This document shows positions 15,654 through 23,037 of a DNA stretch of 64,000 nt, piece by piece (positions within the stretch are counted from its first letter, which is position 1; the number at the start of each line of letters is the position of its first letter). The notes beneath the pieces are model-generated. The model saw only the letters and a program-made list of their open reading frames with translations. It did no database searches and was not told where the DNA came from. Location of the stretch: positions 1 to 64,000 of IMG/VR virus record IMGVR_UViG_3300010371_000001. One strand, written 5' to 3'. The translations under genes were made by a program, and so were the position numbers. The DNA comes from a virus.

Positions 15654-16503
15654 TGAACACCGCAAATTGATGCGCAACCGCCCCTATTGGGTGCGGGTCG
15701 TCGCTGCAAACGGCGGCACTGAGCCGAGCCATGAAGAATTGCTCCGCACGATGCCAGAGCGAATGGCGACACAAAAGCAACTATGCCCTCGCTGTCATGG
15801 GAGTGGCTATTTGCACTATGACGTGCCGTTCGATCATCCACAGTTTGCCAAGCGTGTTCCGTGTCGATGCCGTGAATCAGAACTGGAAACGAAACGGCGC
15901 GAGCGGTCACAGCGACTAGCAGATCTGACCACCGAAATGAGCGAAATGACGCTCGCCACCTACAACCAGGCGTGCGACCCTGAGGCCTACGCTGCGACGA
16001 TGGCGTTTATCACGGGTGCTAATGCTGCTGGTCAAGTTGCCCCGCCGTGGCTGTACTTTGAGGGCAATCCTGGTGGTGGCAAAACACACCTCATGGCTGC
16101 CATTGCGCACGCTTATTTGGAGCGTGGCGAGCGGGTGATGTTTCGCGTCGTGCCGAAACTGCTAGATTGGTTCCGTGCTGGCTTCAAGCAAAACCCCAGC
16201 GATGATGATGATTTCCAGTGGCGCTTTGATGAAGTGTGTAACGTGCCGCTGCTCTTGCTGGATGACCTGGGATCTGAGCATAACACCCCTTGGAGCCGGG
16301 AGCGGCTATTCACACTCATCAATCATCGTTACGCGCGAAATTTACGGACGGTGTTTTCGACTAACGTTGGGTTATCTGATGCTGATGAGCGCATTCGTTC
16401 GCGCATCATGGACCAGGCGAAATGCGAGTTGGTGTTTACCACCGATGAAGATTATCGGTCGCGTGCAGATCGGAAACAGCAACGGGCAAAGAAGGGGGCA
16501 TAA
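15520..16503 (+). CDS. DnaC-like helicase loader (AAA+), 327 aa
   Basis: ATG 15520 has a strong GAGGAGAGAGGGA site, which places the first 134 nt inside the initiator gene in another frame. The N-terminal part is basic, then CPRCHGSGY and CRCR supply a zinc-binding knuckle (~90-125). The AAA+ core has GNPGGGKT (Walker A, ~188) and LLLLDDLG (Walker B, ~245), then a sensor Asn (FSTNVG) and an Arg-rich region (RIRSRIMD). DnaC/DnaI-type loaders put the replicative helicase on the origin. No helicase gene follows, so host DnaB is the presumed partner. Confidence 0.88.
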   Translation: MGKRDHQLKALSTDEVLRLANLSKVESSASPRPLSRMEREKQARDEHRKLMRNRPYWVRVVAANGGTEPSHEELLRTMPERMATQKQLCPRCHGSGYLHYDVPFDHPQFAKRVPCRCRESELETKRRERSQRLADLTTEMSEMTLATYNQACDPEAYAATMAFITGANAAGQVAPPWLYFEGNPGGGKTHLMAAIAHAYLERGERVMFRVVPKLLDWFRAGFKQNPSDDDDFQWRFDEVCNVPLLLLDDLGSEHNTPWSRERLFTLINHRYARNLRTVFSTNVGLSDADERIRSRIMDQAKCELVFTTDEDYRSRADRKQQRAKKGA

Positions 16504-16560
16504 TATGCAAGCCATTGAAACAAGCTACCATGATCAAAAATATGGAAGGAGCGGCAACTG
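16504..16560 (+). CDS. Possible 18-aa micro-ORF
   Basis: An ATG directly after the loader stop has a good site (GAAGGGGGCATAAT) and encodes an 18-residue peptide ending on TGA next to the following ATG. It may act only as a translational coupler between the loader and the next gene. Confidence 0.35.
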
Positions 16561-16953
16561 ATGTCACGTCGTAAAATCCCCCAGCCCCTCTTGAACCCGC
16601 CCGGCTTGCGTCACGTATCGCCGTCACCTGAGCCATCCGAGCGACCTGGCGAGCCATGCTACTGCTGTGGCGGCACCATCTGGTGGCTCTTGCCCCATAG
16701 CAGCGTGTGGCGCTGTGTCACCTGCCATCCAGCCTGGGATGCCCGCCGTAAAGAGGCGGTGGTCCTCTCAGCAGAGCGCGTGGCGCTGCTGCGGCTGGGG
16801 CGCGCAATGGGCTATCCGCGCTATCGGCTGTCCCCCTGGCGGGCCATCGCGGCGGGCGAGGCGGGCTGGCATGCATTTGTGCGCGCGATGGATGATGTGG
16901 GGATCAGCGTCGTGCTGGAACTGCTGGGGCAAGTGAAAGGACGTGCCGCATGA
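16561..16953 (+). CDS. Zn-finger protein, 130 aa
   Basis: Start at the ATG after AAGGAGCGGCAACTG. Residues ~33-58 hold CYCCGG and CVTCHP, a four-Cys zinc ribbon with Trp between the knuckles (TIWWLLPHSSVW). The C-terminal half is helical and Ala/Arg-rich. Similar zinc ribbons occur in phage primases and transcription factors, but no catalytic domain is present. It overlaps the next gene in ATGA. Confidence 0.65.
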   Translation: MSRRKIPQPLLNPPGLRHVSPSPEPSERPGEPCYCCGGTIWWLLPHSSVWRCVTCHPAWDARRKEAVVLSAERVALLRLGRAMGYPRYRLSPWRAIAAGEAGWHAFVRAMDDVGISVVLELLGQVKGRAA

Positions 16954-17816
16954 AAGCGCTTAGCTTGATCCAGCCTTGGGCGTCACTGATCGCCATAGGT
17001 GCCAAGAAAATTGAAACCCGCTCACGCTTGCGGCCCCCAGCGTCGCTGATCGGTCAGCGCATCGCCATCCATGCGAGCAAGGGCTTCCCACGCGATGCCA
17101 AGGATGCATGCCTTGACCCCGTGTTCGTTACGGCGCTGTGGTCTGACATCACGCGCTATGCCACCATTGACACGGCTCCTGATGGCGGCTATATGCGGCT
17201 GGGCAGCGAGTTCGTCAGCATCACGGAAATTGAGCAGCACATCAAGCAGTTGCCCTGCGGCGTCATTATCGCCACCGCGCGCGTCACCGGATGCTGGTCA
17301 ACCAATCGCCTTGACCTGCTGGCGAAATTGCCCGATGCTGAGCGCGCGTTTGGCAACTATGCCCCTGACCGCTGGATGTGGGGACTGGCGGATGTGCAGG
17401 TGTTGCCAGAGCCGATAGCCGCCAGCGGGAAATTGGGCCTGTGGGAATGGCAACATCCTGACGAGGTGGAACCCGTCAATACTGAGGGATGCATCTATGT
17501 TGATCAGATCATCCACTGGGGCAATGCGCCCGCACCGGGGGCAGAACGGTTCTTTGGCAATGGCAAGCCCAGTTGTCACATGTCCACCAGCGACCATTCG
17601 CCAGCAGGGCTAGAGGCGCTACATCGGTTCGCAGGGAAGCTGGGGATGAAGCGCGCGTGGTTCCAGGATACCGACGTGATGCCCCACTATGACCTGACGC
17701 CTAGCAAGCGCTCCCTGGCTGTCAGGAACGGGGCGATTGCGGTGGAAGGGACAGAGATCGTGCGGATCTGTGGGCGCGAACGTATCAAGAAGCTGCTGAC
17801 GGAGGGCGTGGCATGA
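16950..17816 (+). CDS. ASCH-DUF4031 fusion protein, 288 aa
   Basis: Residues ~1-155 are an ASCH domain (LSLIQPWASLIAIGAKKIETR, then IAIHASK), a PUA-like fold implicated in RNA binding. Residues ~175-285 match DUF4031 (IYVDQIIHWG, then CHMSTSD, AGLEALHRFAGKLGM, HYDLTPSKRSLAV). The two families usually appear as separate proteins. The fusion suggests they act on the same substrate, perhaps an RNA or a modified nucleotide, but no activity is established here. It sits in the early operon between a Zn-finger gene and small genes. Confidence 0.82.
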   Translation: MKALSLIQPWASLIAIGAKKIETRSRLRPPASLIGQRIAIHASKGFPRDAKDACLDPVFVTALWSDITRYATIDTAPDGGYMRLGSEFVSITEIEQHIKQLPCGVIIATARVTGCWSTNRLDLLAKLPDAERAFGNYAPDRWMWGLADVQVLPEPIAASGKLGLWEWQHPDEVEPVNTEGCIYVDQIIHWGNAPAPGAERFFGNGKPSCHMSTSDHSPAGLEALHRFAGKLGMKRAWFQDTDVMPHYDLTPSKRSLAVRNGAIAVEGTEIVRICGRERIKKLLTEGVA

Positions 17817-18010
17817 CGACCTATCGTATCGCTGGCCAGGTCACGAGCCGACTGCACCCCGAACGTGATGGCACGTGGATGGTGGTGGATGAGCAGGACA
17901 AACCGAAGCATTACGCCAAGACACGCCAGGCGGCCCAGCGGTGGATTGGCAGTATGACTGGGGTGGCGACACGGCAAGGGAAGAAGAAAGGGAAGGGTGA
18001 GGCAGCATGA
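17813..18010 (+). CDS. Small basic protein, 65 aa
   Basis: ATGA overlap with the previous gene. It has a beta-type N-terminal half (YRIAGQVTSRLHPERDGTWMVVDE) and a Lys-rich tail (RQGKKKGKGE), which suggests nucleic-acid binding. Family unknown. Confidence 0.6.
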   Translation: MTTYRIAGQVTSRLHPERDGTWMVVDEQDKPKHYAKTRQAAQRWIGSMTGVATRQGKKKGKGEAA

Positions 18011-18249
18011 ATGAAGCACTGACCAAGCAGATCGTCGCTCCATATGAAATGGCGGTGCGCAACCTGCTGCAAACAATGGGGCAACTGCAATTCGTGGAAC
18101 GCGAATACAGTTATCGCCCCACGAAAAGCCAAGCAATCCTGATGCATGATCTGCGCTCGTTGGTGCGCAAATATATGGATGAGATCCGCAAATACGAAGG
18201 GCCAGTGCAAGTGGCACTCTCAGAGATCGGAGGCGACGATGCAGACTGA
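18007..18249 (+). CDS. Hypothetical helical protein, 80 aa
   Basis: ATGA overlap start. Helical pattern throughout (YEMAVRNLLQTMGQLQFVEREYSY, then LMHDLRSLVRKYMDEIRKYEG) with an acidic C-terminus. No family. It overlaps the next gene by 11 nt. Confidence 0.6.
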   Translation: MNEALTKQIVAPYEMAVRNLLQTMGQLQFVEREYSYRPTKSQAILMHDLRSLVRKYMDEIRKYEGPVQVALSEIGGDDAD

Positions 18250-18532
18250 CACACACGGCGTCGCCATCATCTGCGAACGCGAGGGCGGTCACACGGTGGC
18301 CTGGGTAGATGAGGACGCATCCCGGCGCGTACCACCGGGATACTTTGTGGAACAGTGGCCCTATTACGGGCATGTCTATGCTGGCACGCTGGATGGCGAC
18401 TATGCTCAGCAAGAGATTGACGAGACGATGGGGCCACACACACGCGATGACCGCAAGCGCTGGTGGCTCACCTGGCGTAAGGCGGTGGCGTGGTGCCAGT
18501 ATGAAGCGCGACGGAAGGGGATGGCAGCGTGA
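18239..18532 (+). CDS. Hypothetical protein, 97 aa
   Basis: The ATG at 18239 has GGAGGCGACG immediately upstream. The protein is rich in aromatic residues (YFVEQWPYYGHVYAG, RKRWWLTWRKAVAW) and Asp/Glu. No motif that I can assign. Its stop overlaps the next GTG start. Confidence 0.6.
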   Translation: MQTDTHGVAIICEREGGHTVAWVDEDASRRVPPGYFVEQWPYYGHVYAGTLDGDYAQQEIDETMGPHTRDDRKRWWLTWRKAVAWCQYEARRKGMAA

Positions 18533-18825
18533 ATAACCGGATGATGCGCTTCGGCGCGGTGATGTACGACTCATGGTGGATCTTTGTGCTGGCGATGCTC
18601 GTCGGCGGCGGCATCGGTTGGGCAGTGCAATCGCTACAACCTGTCTGGCTGGCCTGGGTGCTGGGCATGACGTTCAGCGCAGGCATGGCAATGGTGCAAG
18701 ATCCTGCCGATGCGCGTGCCACTTACAGAAACATTCTGGCAGATAACAAGGGGAGGCGACGATGGCGACCGATGAGGAAAAGTCAATCGACATGCAAGCG
18801 TGGCGCAACGAGTTATGGATGCTGA
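18529..18825 (+). CDS. Membrane protein, 98 aa
   Basis: A GTG start in a GTGA overlap. Two hydrophobic segments lie at ~16-36 and ~40-55 (WWIFVLAMLVGGGIGWAV; AWVLGMTFSAGMAMV). The C-terminal ~25 residues are basic and overlap the next gene by 64 nt, so the true end could be less conserved. Function unknown. Confidence 0.5.
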   Translation: MNNRMMRFGAVMYDSWWIFVLAMLVGGGIGWAVQSLQPVWLAWVLGMTFSAGMAMVQDPADARATYRNILADNKGRRRWRPMRKSQSTCKRGATSYGC

Positions 18826-19106
18826 AATTGTGGCATCCGCTGTATGGGCAGGGGAGCCAGAAACGTTCTGTGCTTGACGATGCCCTAGACGAACTGGCGG
18901 CGTCGCGCGCGTGGCGGGAACGAGCGATGCCACTGCTGAGCCGTAGCCAAAAGGCACTGGATGCTGCCATAGATAACATCTGTGAGGAATGCGGGATTGA
19001 TCGCCCGTTCATGGAATCGCAGTATGCTGCCATGATGGAAATCGAACGTGATTTGCGGCAATTGCTCACTGATACACGAGAAAGTGAGGCGAAACATGCC
19101 AACTAA
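18762..19106 (+). CDS. Hypothetical protein, 114 aa
   Basis: Start follows AAGGGGAGGCGACG. Helical protein with a central segment (DELAASRAWRERAMPLLSRSQKALD) that resembles one in the gene at 25893 (TELATLRQWQSVALPLLRSLAVLD), so the two may share a module. A CEEC pair lies near residue 75. Role unknown. Confidence 0.6.
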   Translation: MATDEEKSIDMQAWRNELWMLKLWHPLYGQGSQKRSVLDDALDELAASRAWRERAMPLLSRSQKALDAAIDNICEECGIDRPFMESQYAAMMEIERDLRQLLTDTRESEAKHAN

Positions 19107-19452
19107 CGACCTGACCCCGCGCCCGGCCATCATGGCCTTTGCCCGGCTGATGGAGCAGGTGATGCGCGTGAAAGATGCCGCTGGCTATCCGGCATGGGAC
19201 AGTGAGAAGATCGATCAGCATCTAGCGGGCATCCACACGGAAGCGAACGAGGTGGAAGGGGCGCTGCATGATGCGCGATTAACCGGCTTCCTGGGCTGGG
19301 ATGGGGGGATGGAACTGGCACAGGCGGTGATGCGTGAGTGCGCCGATGTAGCCAACCGAGCCATGATGCTCGCCAACGCCGTGCGTCCGCTATGCAAGCA
19401 TGATGGGCGCGGGCGGGCGGTGGTGGATGAGAGGGCAATTGATGATAACTGA
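19096..19452 (+). CDS. MazG-like / NTP-PPase-type protein, 118 aa
   Basis: ATG 19096 overlaps the end of the previous gene. The layout (an AFARLMEQVM helix, EANEVEGAL, then MRECADVANRAMMLANAV) follows the all-alpha NTP pyrophosphatase fold, with acidic residues Glu-x2-Glu and Glu-x2-Asp in place for Mg2+. Phage MazG-like enzymes hydrolyse (d)NTPs or ppGpp-type alarmones to favour phage growth. The substrate cannot be read from the sequence. Confidence 0.68.
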   Translation: MPTNDLTPRPAIMAFARLMEQVMRVKDAAGYPAWDSEKIDQHLAGIHTEANEVEGALHDARLTGFLGWDGGMELAQAVMRECADVANRAMMLANAVRPLCKHDGRGRAVVDERAIDDN

Positions 19453-19684
19453 GCAGCAGATCCATCACCTCGCAACCAGCACGCCATTGTCGTATGACGG
19501 CATCGCTGCATTGGCATACCGCGCCGAACGATACGGCATGAGTAATGAGGCGTTCGTGGTGCTGGTTGAGTGTGCTTGCAAGGTGCCAATGGATAACGGG
19601 ATGACCTATCGCTTCATTGCGGCGGCGATAGATGTTGAGCGAGCATGGCAGATGGTAAAGAAAAGGAGCAAGGGGAATGAGTGA
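19442..19684 (+). CDS. Hypothetical protein, 80 aa
   Basis: Starts inside the end of the MazG-like gene. Helical (ITEQQIHHLATSTPLSYDGIAALAYRAERYGM) with a basic tail. It overlaps the following gene by 8 nt. No family recognised. Confidence 0.55.
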   Translation: MITEQQIHHLATSTPLSYDGIAALAYRAERYGMSNEAFVVLVECACKVPMDNGMTYRFIAAAIDVERAWQMVKKRSKGNE

Positions 19685-19892
19685 AGAACAGTTTCTCGCA
19701 TTTATCCGAGCGAACAAACATCTGGGCTATGGCCGCATGATGCAGATCATCTCGCATGAGTGGTGGCGGCATGATCCACACGGCGCGCTCAGTGTTGGTG
19801 ATTGCTACGCACTGATCAAGCCATCATCCGAAAAACAGGCGAGCGATTTTGAGGCACGGCATGATCCGCTGTTTGGGGATGGTGCAAAATGA
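19677..19892 (+). CDS. Hypothetical protein, 71 aa
   Basis: The ATG at 19677 follows AAGGAGCAAGGGGA. Helical and polar, with a WWRHDPHG segment. ATGA overlap with the next gene. Unknown. Confidence 0.55.
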   Translation: MSEEQFLAFIRANKHLGYGRMMQIISHEWWRHDPHGALSVGDCYALIKPSSEKQASDFEARHDPLFGDGAK

Positions 19893-20197
19893 CCGAGACC
19901 GAACGCGAGGCATGGGCCGCATTGGAGGCAGGCATCGTGGAAGATGCGGTGGCAGCGGGGCTGCTGAAAGAGCTTCAGCGCATGTGGGCAGAACACGCCA
20001 TCCATGCCTATGAGAAGCGTCCCATGCAGATAGAGCAAGCGCCATACAGCAGAGAGACGCCGTATCGTTGCCCGAACTGTGACGGGACAGGCGAGCGGGT
20101 ATACCCAGCATCACCGAAAGCCACCACGTCAACCATCCTCTATCCGCAGCCGCAGCAGTGCCACTCATGCCAGGGGAAGGGCGTGCTATGGCGATGA
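19889..20197 (+). CDS. DnaJ-type Zn-finger protein, 102 aa
   Basis: The C-terminal half carries CPNCDGTG and CHSCQGKG, two CxxCxGxG knuckles as in the DnaJ central domain, separated by ~32 residues. The N-terminal half is a helix rich in Glu/Ala. There is no J-domain, so it is not a true DnaJ. Such proteins occur widely in phages and may chaperone replication or transcription proteins. Confidence 0.7.
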   Translation: MTETEREAWAALEAGIVEDAVAAGLLKELQRMWAEHAIHAYEKRPMQIEQAPYSRETPYRCPNCDGTGERVYPASPKATTSTILYPQPQQCHSCQGKGVLWR

Positions 20198-20514
20198 GTG
20201 AAGATGAACCAGTGATCCTGGGGCCGGAACACATGCATATCCTGCATGGCCTAATGGGCTTCCTACGGCAAACATACATCAGCACAGAAATGCTACGGAA
20301 CTTCGATCCGGTGCTGACCATCGACTATGTGGATATCCACCTGCCTAACGTCCCCATGACGTTGCGCGTGCCGATTGCCCTGGATGGGTCGTTTGCTCAG
20401 CAGGTACTCGATATCGCCCCGCCGAAAAGACAGCAGGTGAAGAAGGTAGACAAGCTAGGGCTGTTGGCACCGCCGAAAGCGGCGTTACCGAGCGGCGATG
20501 ATAATGAACGATAA
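20188..20514 (+). CDS. Hypothetical protein, 108 aa
   Basis: ATG 20188 follows AGGGGAAGGGCGTGCT; an ATG at 20194 is equally possible. The central part is beta-rich (DPVLTIDYVDIHLPNVPMTLRVPI) and the tail is basic. No family. It overlaps the next start in TAATG. Confidence 0.55.
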   Translation: MAMSEDEPVILGPEHMHILHGLMGFLRQTYISTEMLRNFDPVLTIDYVDIHLPNVPMTLRVPIALDGSFAQQVLDIAPPKRQQVKKVDKLGLLAPPKAALPSGDDNER

Positions 20515-20936
20515 TGGCAGCAGACACAGCGACAGGAAGGAAGCAGAGCGATGAGCAATCCAACCAAGACACGCAAACTGAAGATCATCAGCGATGGGAA
20601 TACGGGCCACGTGTTGTGGTGGCGGTGACGCCGACTATGCCCATCCCGAATGAGGAAACATCGCCAATCTTCGCCGTGGGATCTACGGGATTCATGCGCC
20701 AAGCGCCCCAGCCACCAGCCGCCCCGCCAGTGTCGCTGATCATCCAATGCCAGCGGCGCTTTGCTCATACTCAGGTTCGATTGCGTGAATTTCAACAATT
20801 GCGCAATGACCTGTATGGCGATCAGCAATTCTTTGAGCAAATGAAAGCACAAGGGACCGCCGAAGAGCAGACGGACATCGCATCCTATATTGAGGCAATT
20901 CAGCGGGCGATTGGCGATATCCAGCAGGCTGCATGA
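20514..20936 (+). CDS. Hypothetical protein, 140 aa
   Basis: Starts on TAATG. The N-terminus is polar and Gln/Thr-rich, the middle Pro-rich (QAPQPPAAPPV), and the C-terminal ~65 residues are helical with possible coiled-coil character (QVRLREFQQLRNDLYGDQQFFEQMK). It is the last gene before the second recombinase. Unknown. Confidence 0.55.
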   Translation: MAADTATGRKQSDEQSNQDTQTEDHQRWEYGPRVVVAVTPTMPIPNEETSPIFAVGSTGFMRQAPQPPAAPPVSLIIQCQRRFAHTQVRLREFQQLRNDLYGDQQFFEQMKAQGTAEEQTDIASYIEAIQRAIGDIQQAA

Positions 20937-20942
20937 CGATGA

Positions 20943-21009
20943 ATGGAGCGCGTCAGTACAGAAGAACAGGCGCGCTCCGCTAAGCCCGAAAAATGGCTTA
21001 AATCCTAGA
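20943..21009 (+). pseudogene. Remnant of a serine-recombinase 5' end
   Basis: A 21-codon frame starting at ATG 20943 encodes MERVSTEEQARS and then diverges to a stop. VSTEEQARS is exactly the catalytic-serine segment of the recombinase downstream. It looks like a broken second copy of the gene start and is unlikely to make a functional product. Confidence 0.45.
20952..20979 (+). repeat. 28-bp direct repeat, copy 1
   Basis: GTCAGTACAGAAGAACAGGC... (28 bp) is identical to 21127-21154, 175 bp downstream. The repeat codes for the catalytic-serine segment in both places, in the same frame. Confidence 0.9.
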
Positions 21010-21016
21010 CTTTTCC

Positions 21017-21042
21017 GTACACGCACTGGACAGTGTGTGTAC
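21017..21042. promoter_or_regulatory. 26-bp palindrome before the recombinase
   Basis: Two 12-bp arms, GTACACGCACTG and CAGTGTGTGTAC, match at 11 of 12 positions around a central GA. A 2-bp centre with imperfect dyad symmetry is the form of a serine-recombinase crossover site. An autoregulatory operator is the alternative. It lies 19 bp before the likely start codon. Confidence 0.6.
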
Positions 21043-21060
21043 ACTAACGAGGTGATAGCG

Positions 21061-21873
21061 GTGGCGAGGCGAAAAAAGTCTGTCCCAGAGCGGCATGACG
21101 GCATACGGGCGGCTATTTATTTACGGGTCAGTACAGAAGAACAGGCGCGCTCCGGTTTGGGCATCGAAGCGCAACGTGATCGCGCGATGGCCGCGCTGCG
21201 TTTACGAGATTGGGAATTCATTGGCGAATATGCCGATGAAGGGATCAGTGGTGCCAAAGATGAGAAGAAGCGGCCAGGGTTAGCACGGTTATTAGCTGAT
21301 TGTGAAGCAGGGCGCGTGGATGCAGTGGTGTTTCTTGACCTCTCGCGTTTGGGGCGTCGCACGCTGCTTATTCTCGACTTGGTGGATCGATTGGCAAAGA
21401 TGGATGTGCAGCTCGTCTCGTGCAAAGAAAATATGGACACTTCAACTGCGATGGGTAAGGCCATGTTAGGCTTCATCGCTGTGTTAGCACAGATGGAGCG
21501 CGACCTGGCGAGTGAGCGTACCCGCGCTGCATTAGCAGAGGCGGGCAAGCGTACAGGCGATAAGGGCGGCGGTGTTCCCTATGGCTATCGGCGCATTAGT
21601 AGCGTGATTATGATTGACGAGAGTGAAGCATCTGTCGTGCGTCAAATATTCTTGTGGCATAGCACGGGCGCATCTTTGCGAGAGGTAGCGTTCTGCTTAC
21701 AAGATCGCGGTGTGCCGCCACGAGGGGGAGACCGTTGGCACCATAGCGCAATACAGTGTATTCTAGCTAATGAGGCAGCGTATCGCGGTGGGAACCGTGA
21801 TAAGAGTGAGGCGCGATGGCCAGTGATTCTTGATGAGGATCTTCCGGGACGTGTGCGACCGTTAGCTTCGTAA
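21061..21873 (+). CDS. Serine recombinase, compact form, 270 aa
   Basis: A GTG at 21061 with GAGG 8 nt upstream gives a protein starting MARRKKSVPERHDG. YLRVSTEEQ places the nucleophile at Ser24. DLSRLGRRT and MAEMER-type helix E regions follow (here MERDLASERTRAAL), then GVPYGYR begins the recombinase domain, which ends at ~270 aa without zinc ribbon or coiled coil. It is longer than small resolvases (~185 aa) and shorter than integrases (~450+). It may be a truncated integrase or an invertase-like enzyme. The next 19 bases beyond the stop include a hairpin (GTTAGCTT-CGT-AAGCTAAC) that overlaps the stop. Confidence 0.85.
   Translation: MARRKKSVPERHDGIRAAIYLRVSTEEQARSGLGIEAQRDRAMAALRLRDWEFIGEYADEGISGAKDEKKRPGLARLLADCEAGRVDAVVFLDLSRLGRRTLLILDLVDRLAKMDVQLVSCKENMDTSTAMGKAMLGFIAVLAQMERDLASERTRAALAEAGKRTGDKGGGVPYGYRRISSVIMIDESEASVVRQIFLWHSTGASLREVAFCLQDRGVPPRGGDRWHHSAIQCILANEAAYRGGNRDKSEARWPVILDEDLPGRVRPLAS
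21127..21154 (+). repeat. 28-bp direct repeat, copy 2
   Basis: Second copy of the repeat at 20952-20979, inside the recombinase gene over the catalytic serine codon. Confidence 0.9.
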
Positions 21874-21926
21874 GCTAACAAAGGAAAAATACCAGACATC
21901 CACCACAAGAGAGAGGGGGAGCGAGC

Positions 21927-22241
21927 ATGGCGACCGCAGAGGAACTGATCACCCTGCACCGTGACGGGCATGTGGGCATGGTCGAGGTGGCGCGCGTGGT
22001 CACATCCTATGATAAGGAAGGCAAAGACGATATCGTGCTTGATGTCCTGCTATTGGACGCAGAGGCGCGCACCGAAGGCGACGACGTGGCGTTGACGGAT
22101 ATCTATGTGGCTGGTGATGGTGATGTGTTACAGGATCACGTCTACCTGAATGCCGACGCCATGACACAAATGGCTGTCGCCTGGCTAGGGCGGCAAGGGT
22201 ACACGGTGACGCCACCAGCGACGGCGCGGGGGAGTGAGTGA
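21927..22241 (+). CDS. Hypothetical protein, 104 aa
   Basis: Start after GAGAGAGGGGGAGCGAGC. The protein is acidic and beta-rich (HVGMVEVARVVTSYDKEGKDDIVLDVLLLDAE), with a C-terminal helix. It overlaps the next gene by one base. Unknown family. Confidence 0.6.
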   Translation: MATAEELITLHRDGHVGMVEVARVVTSYDKEGKDDIVLDVLLLDAEARTEGDDVALTDIYVAGDGDVLQDHVYLNADAMTQMAVAWLGRQGYTVTPPATARGSE

Positions 22242-22609
22242 TGCTGAAACGCATTCGCCAACGGATTCATGAGTGGGACGCGCACCGACACCAGCGCGTC
22301 ATCGAGCAGATAGGCATGGCGTTTGCAGAAGGGCTGTTGCGGGGACTCGGTGTGCCTGCCGCTGATATGCCAGCGAAACTCAAAGCCGTTCAGGATGGGC
22401 GCATTCGTTCTGAGGCTGCGGCACTGAAAATGCATGTGTTGCTGCGAAATATTTACGGCTACTCATGCGGTCTGAATCTTCTCCATTATTACGCATCCAC
22501 CAAGAACGCACGAGCAGAAGATATCTTCAATGAGGCATATCGGCAACTCTGTACAGGGGATGACCAATTCATCCACGAGCTGCGGACATTCCATAGCAAT
22601 ATGCTATAA
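22241..22609 (+). CDS. Hypothetical protein, 122 aa
   Basis: Starts on TGATG. A basic N-terminal helix (LKRIRQRIHEWDAHRHQRV) is followed by more helices. The last codons overlap the promoter for the HTH gene. No motif recognised. Confidence 0.6.
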   Translation: MLKRIRQRIHEWDAHRHQRVIEQIGMAFAEGLLRGLGVPAADMPAKLKAVQDGRIRSEAAALKMHVLLRNIYGYSCGLNLLHYYASTKNARAEDIFNEAYRQLCTGDDQFIHELRTFHSNML

Positions 22610-22610
22610 T
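22583..22610 (+). promoter_or_regulatory. Extended -10 promoter of the HTH gene
   Basis: TATAAT at 22605-22610 is preceded by TGC, giving an extended -10. CGGACA at 22583-22588 is a weak -35 with 16-bp spacing. It drives the Cro/C1-like gene about 33 bp downstream. Confidence 0.7.
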
Positions 22611-22642
22611 ACAACCAACGAGACGCCACAAAGGAGCACTAC

Positions 22643-22909
22643 ATGTCCACTCCTGCCCCCCGCTTTGAACCTGGCGAGATGAAACGCCTGCGCAAGTCTG
22701 TTTACCTCACCCAAGAGAAGGTTGCTGAGCGCATGGGATACAGCGCCCCCTGGCAACTCAAGCGCTGGGAACGCGGCAGGGACGTCATCGGCACTGTTCG
22801 TGCTGACCAGTTCCTCGCCATCATTGAGCAAGAGCAGGAACGATTGGGTGCCGCCGACGCTGCTTTCCAGCGCCGCAAAGAAGCGATACACCAGCGCCTT
22901 GCCTCTTAG
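22643..22909 (+). CDS. Cro/C1-type HTH regulator, 88 aa
   Basis: The ATG at 22643 follows AAAGGAGCACTAC. Residues ~10-60 form an XRE-family helix-turn-helix (MKRLRKSVYLTQEKVAERMGYSAPWQLKRWERGRD), with the recognition helix around SAPWQLKRWERG. A C-terminal helix may mediate dimerisation. It has no protease domain, so it is Cro-like in size. Its own promoter lies just upstream, so it may help set lysis-lysogeny timing or silence late genes, but its target is unknown. Confidence 0.82.
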   Translation: MSTPAPRFEPGEMKRLRKSVYLTQEKVAERMGYSAPWQLKRWERGRDVIGTVRADQFLAIIEQEQERLGAADAAFQRRKEAIHQRLAS

Positions 22910-23037
22910 AAATCCACCCCTAAACTCACCCCTTCTGCCATCTGGTGCCTTTGTCCCCTGTCAGATACGCTTGATATGGGAACGTGGCATGGTCCCTCTC
23001 GTGTCGCCAGTGCCACGCGCCCTCATGAGGAGCGCCG

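Noticed and set aside
17687-18574. 295-aa antisense ORF
   Set aside because: It runs across four coupled + strand genes and has no ribosome site or recognisable domain.
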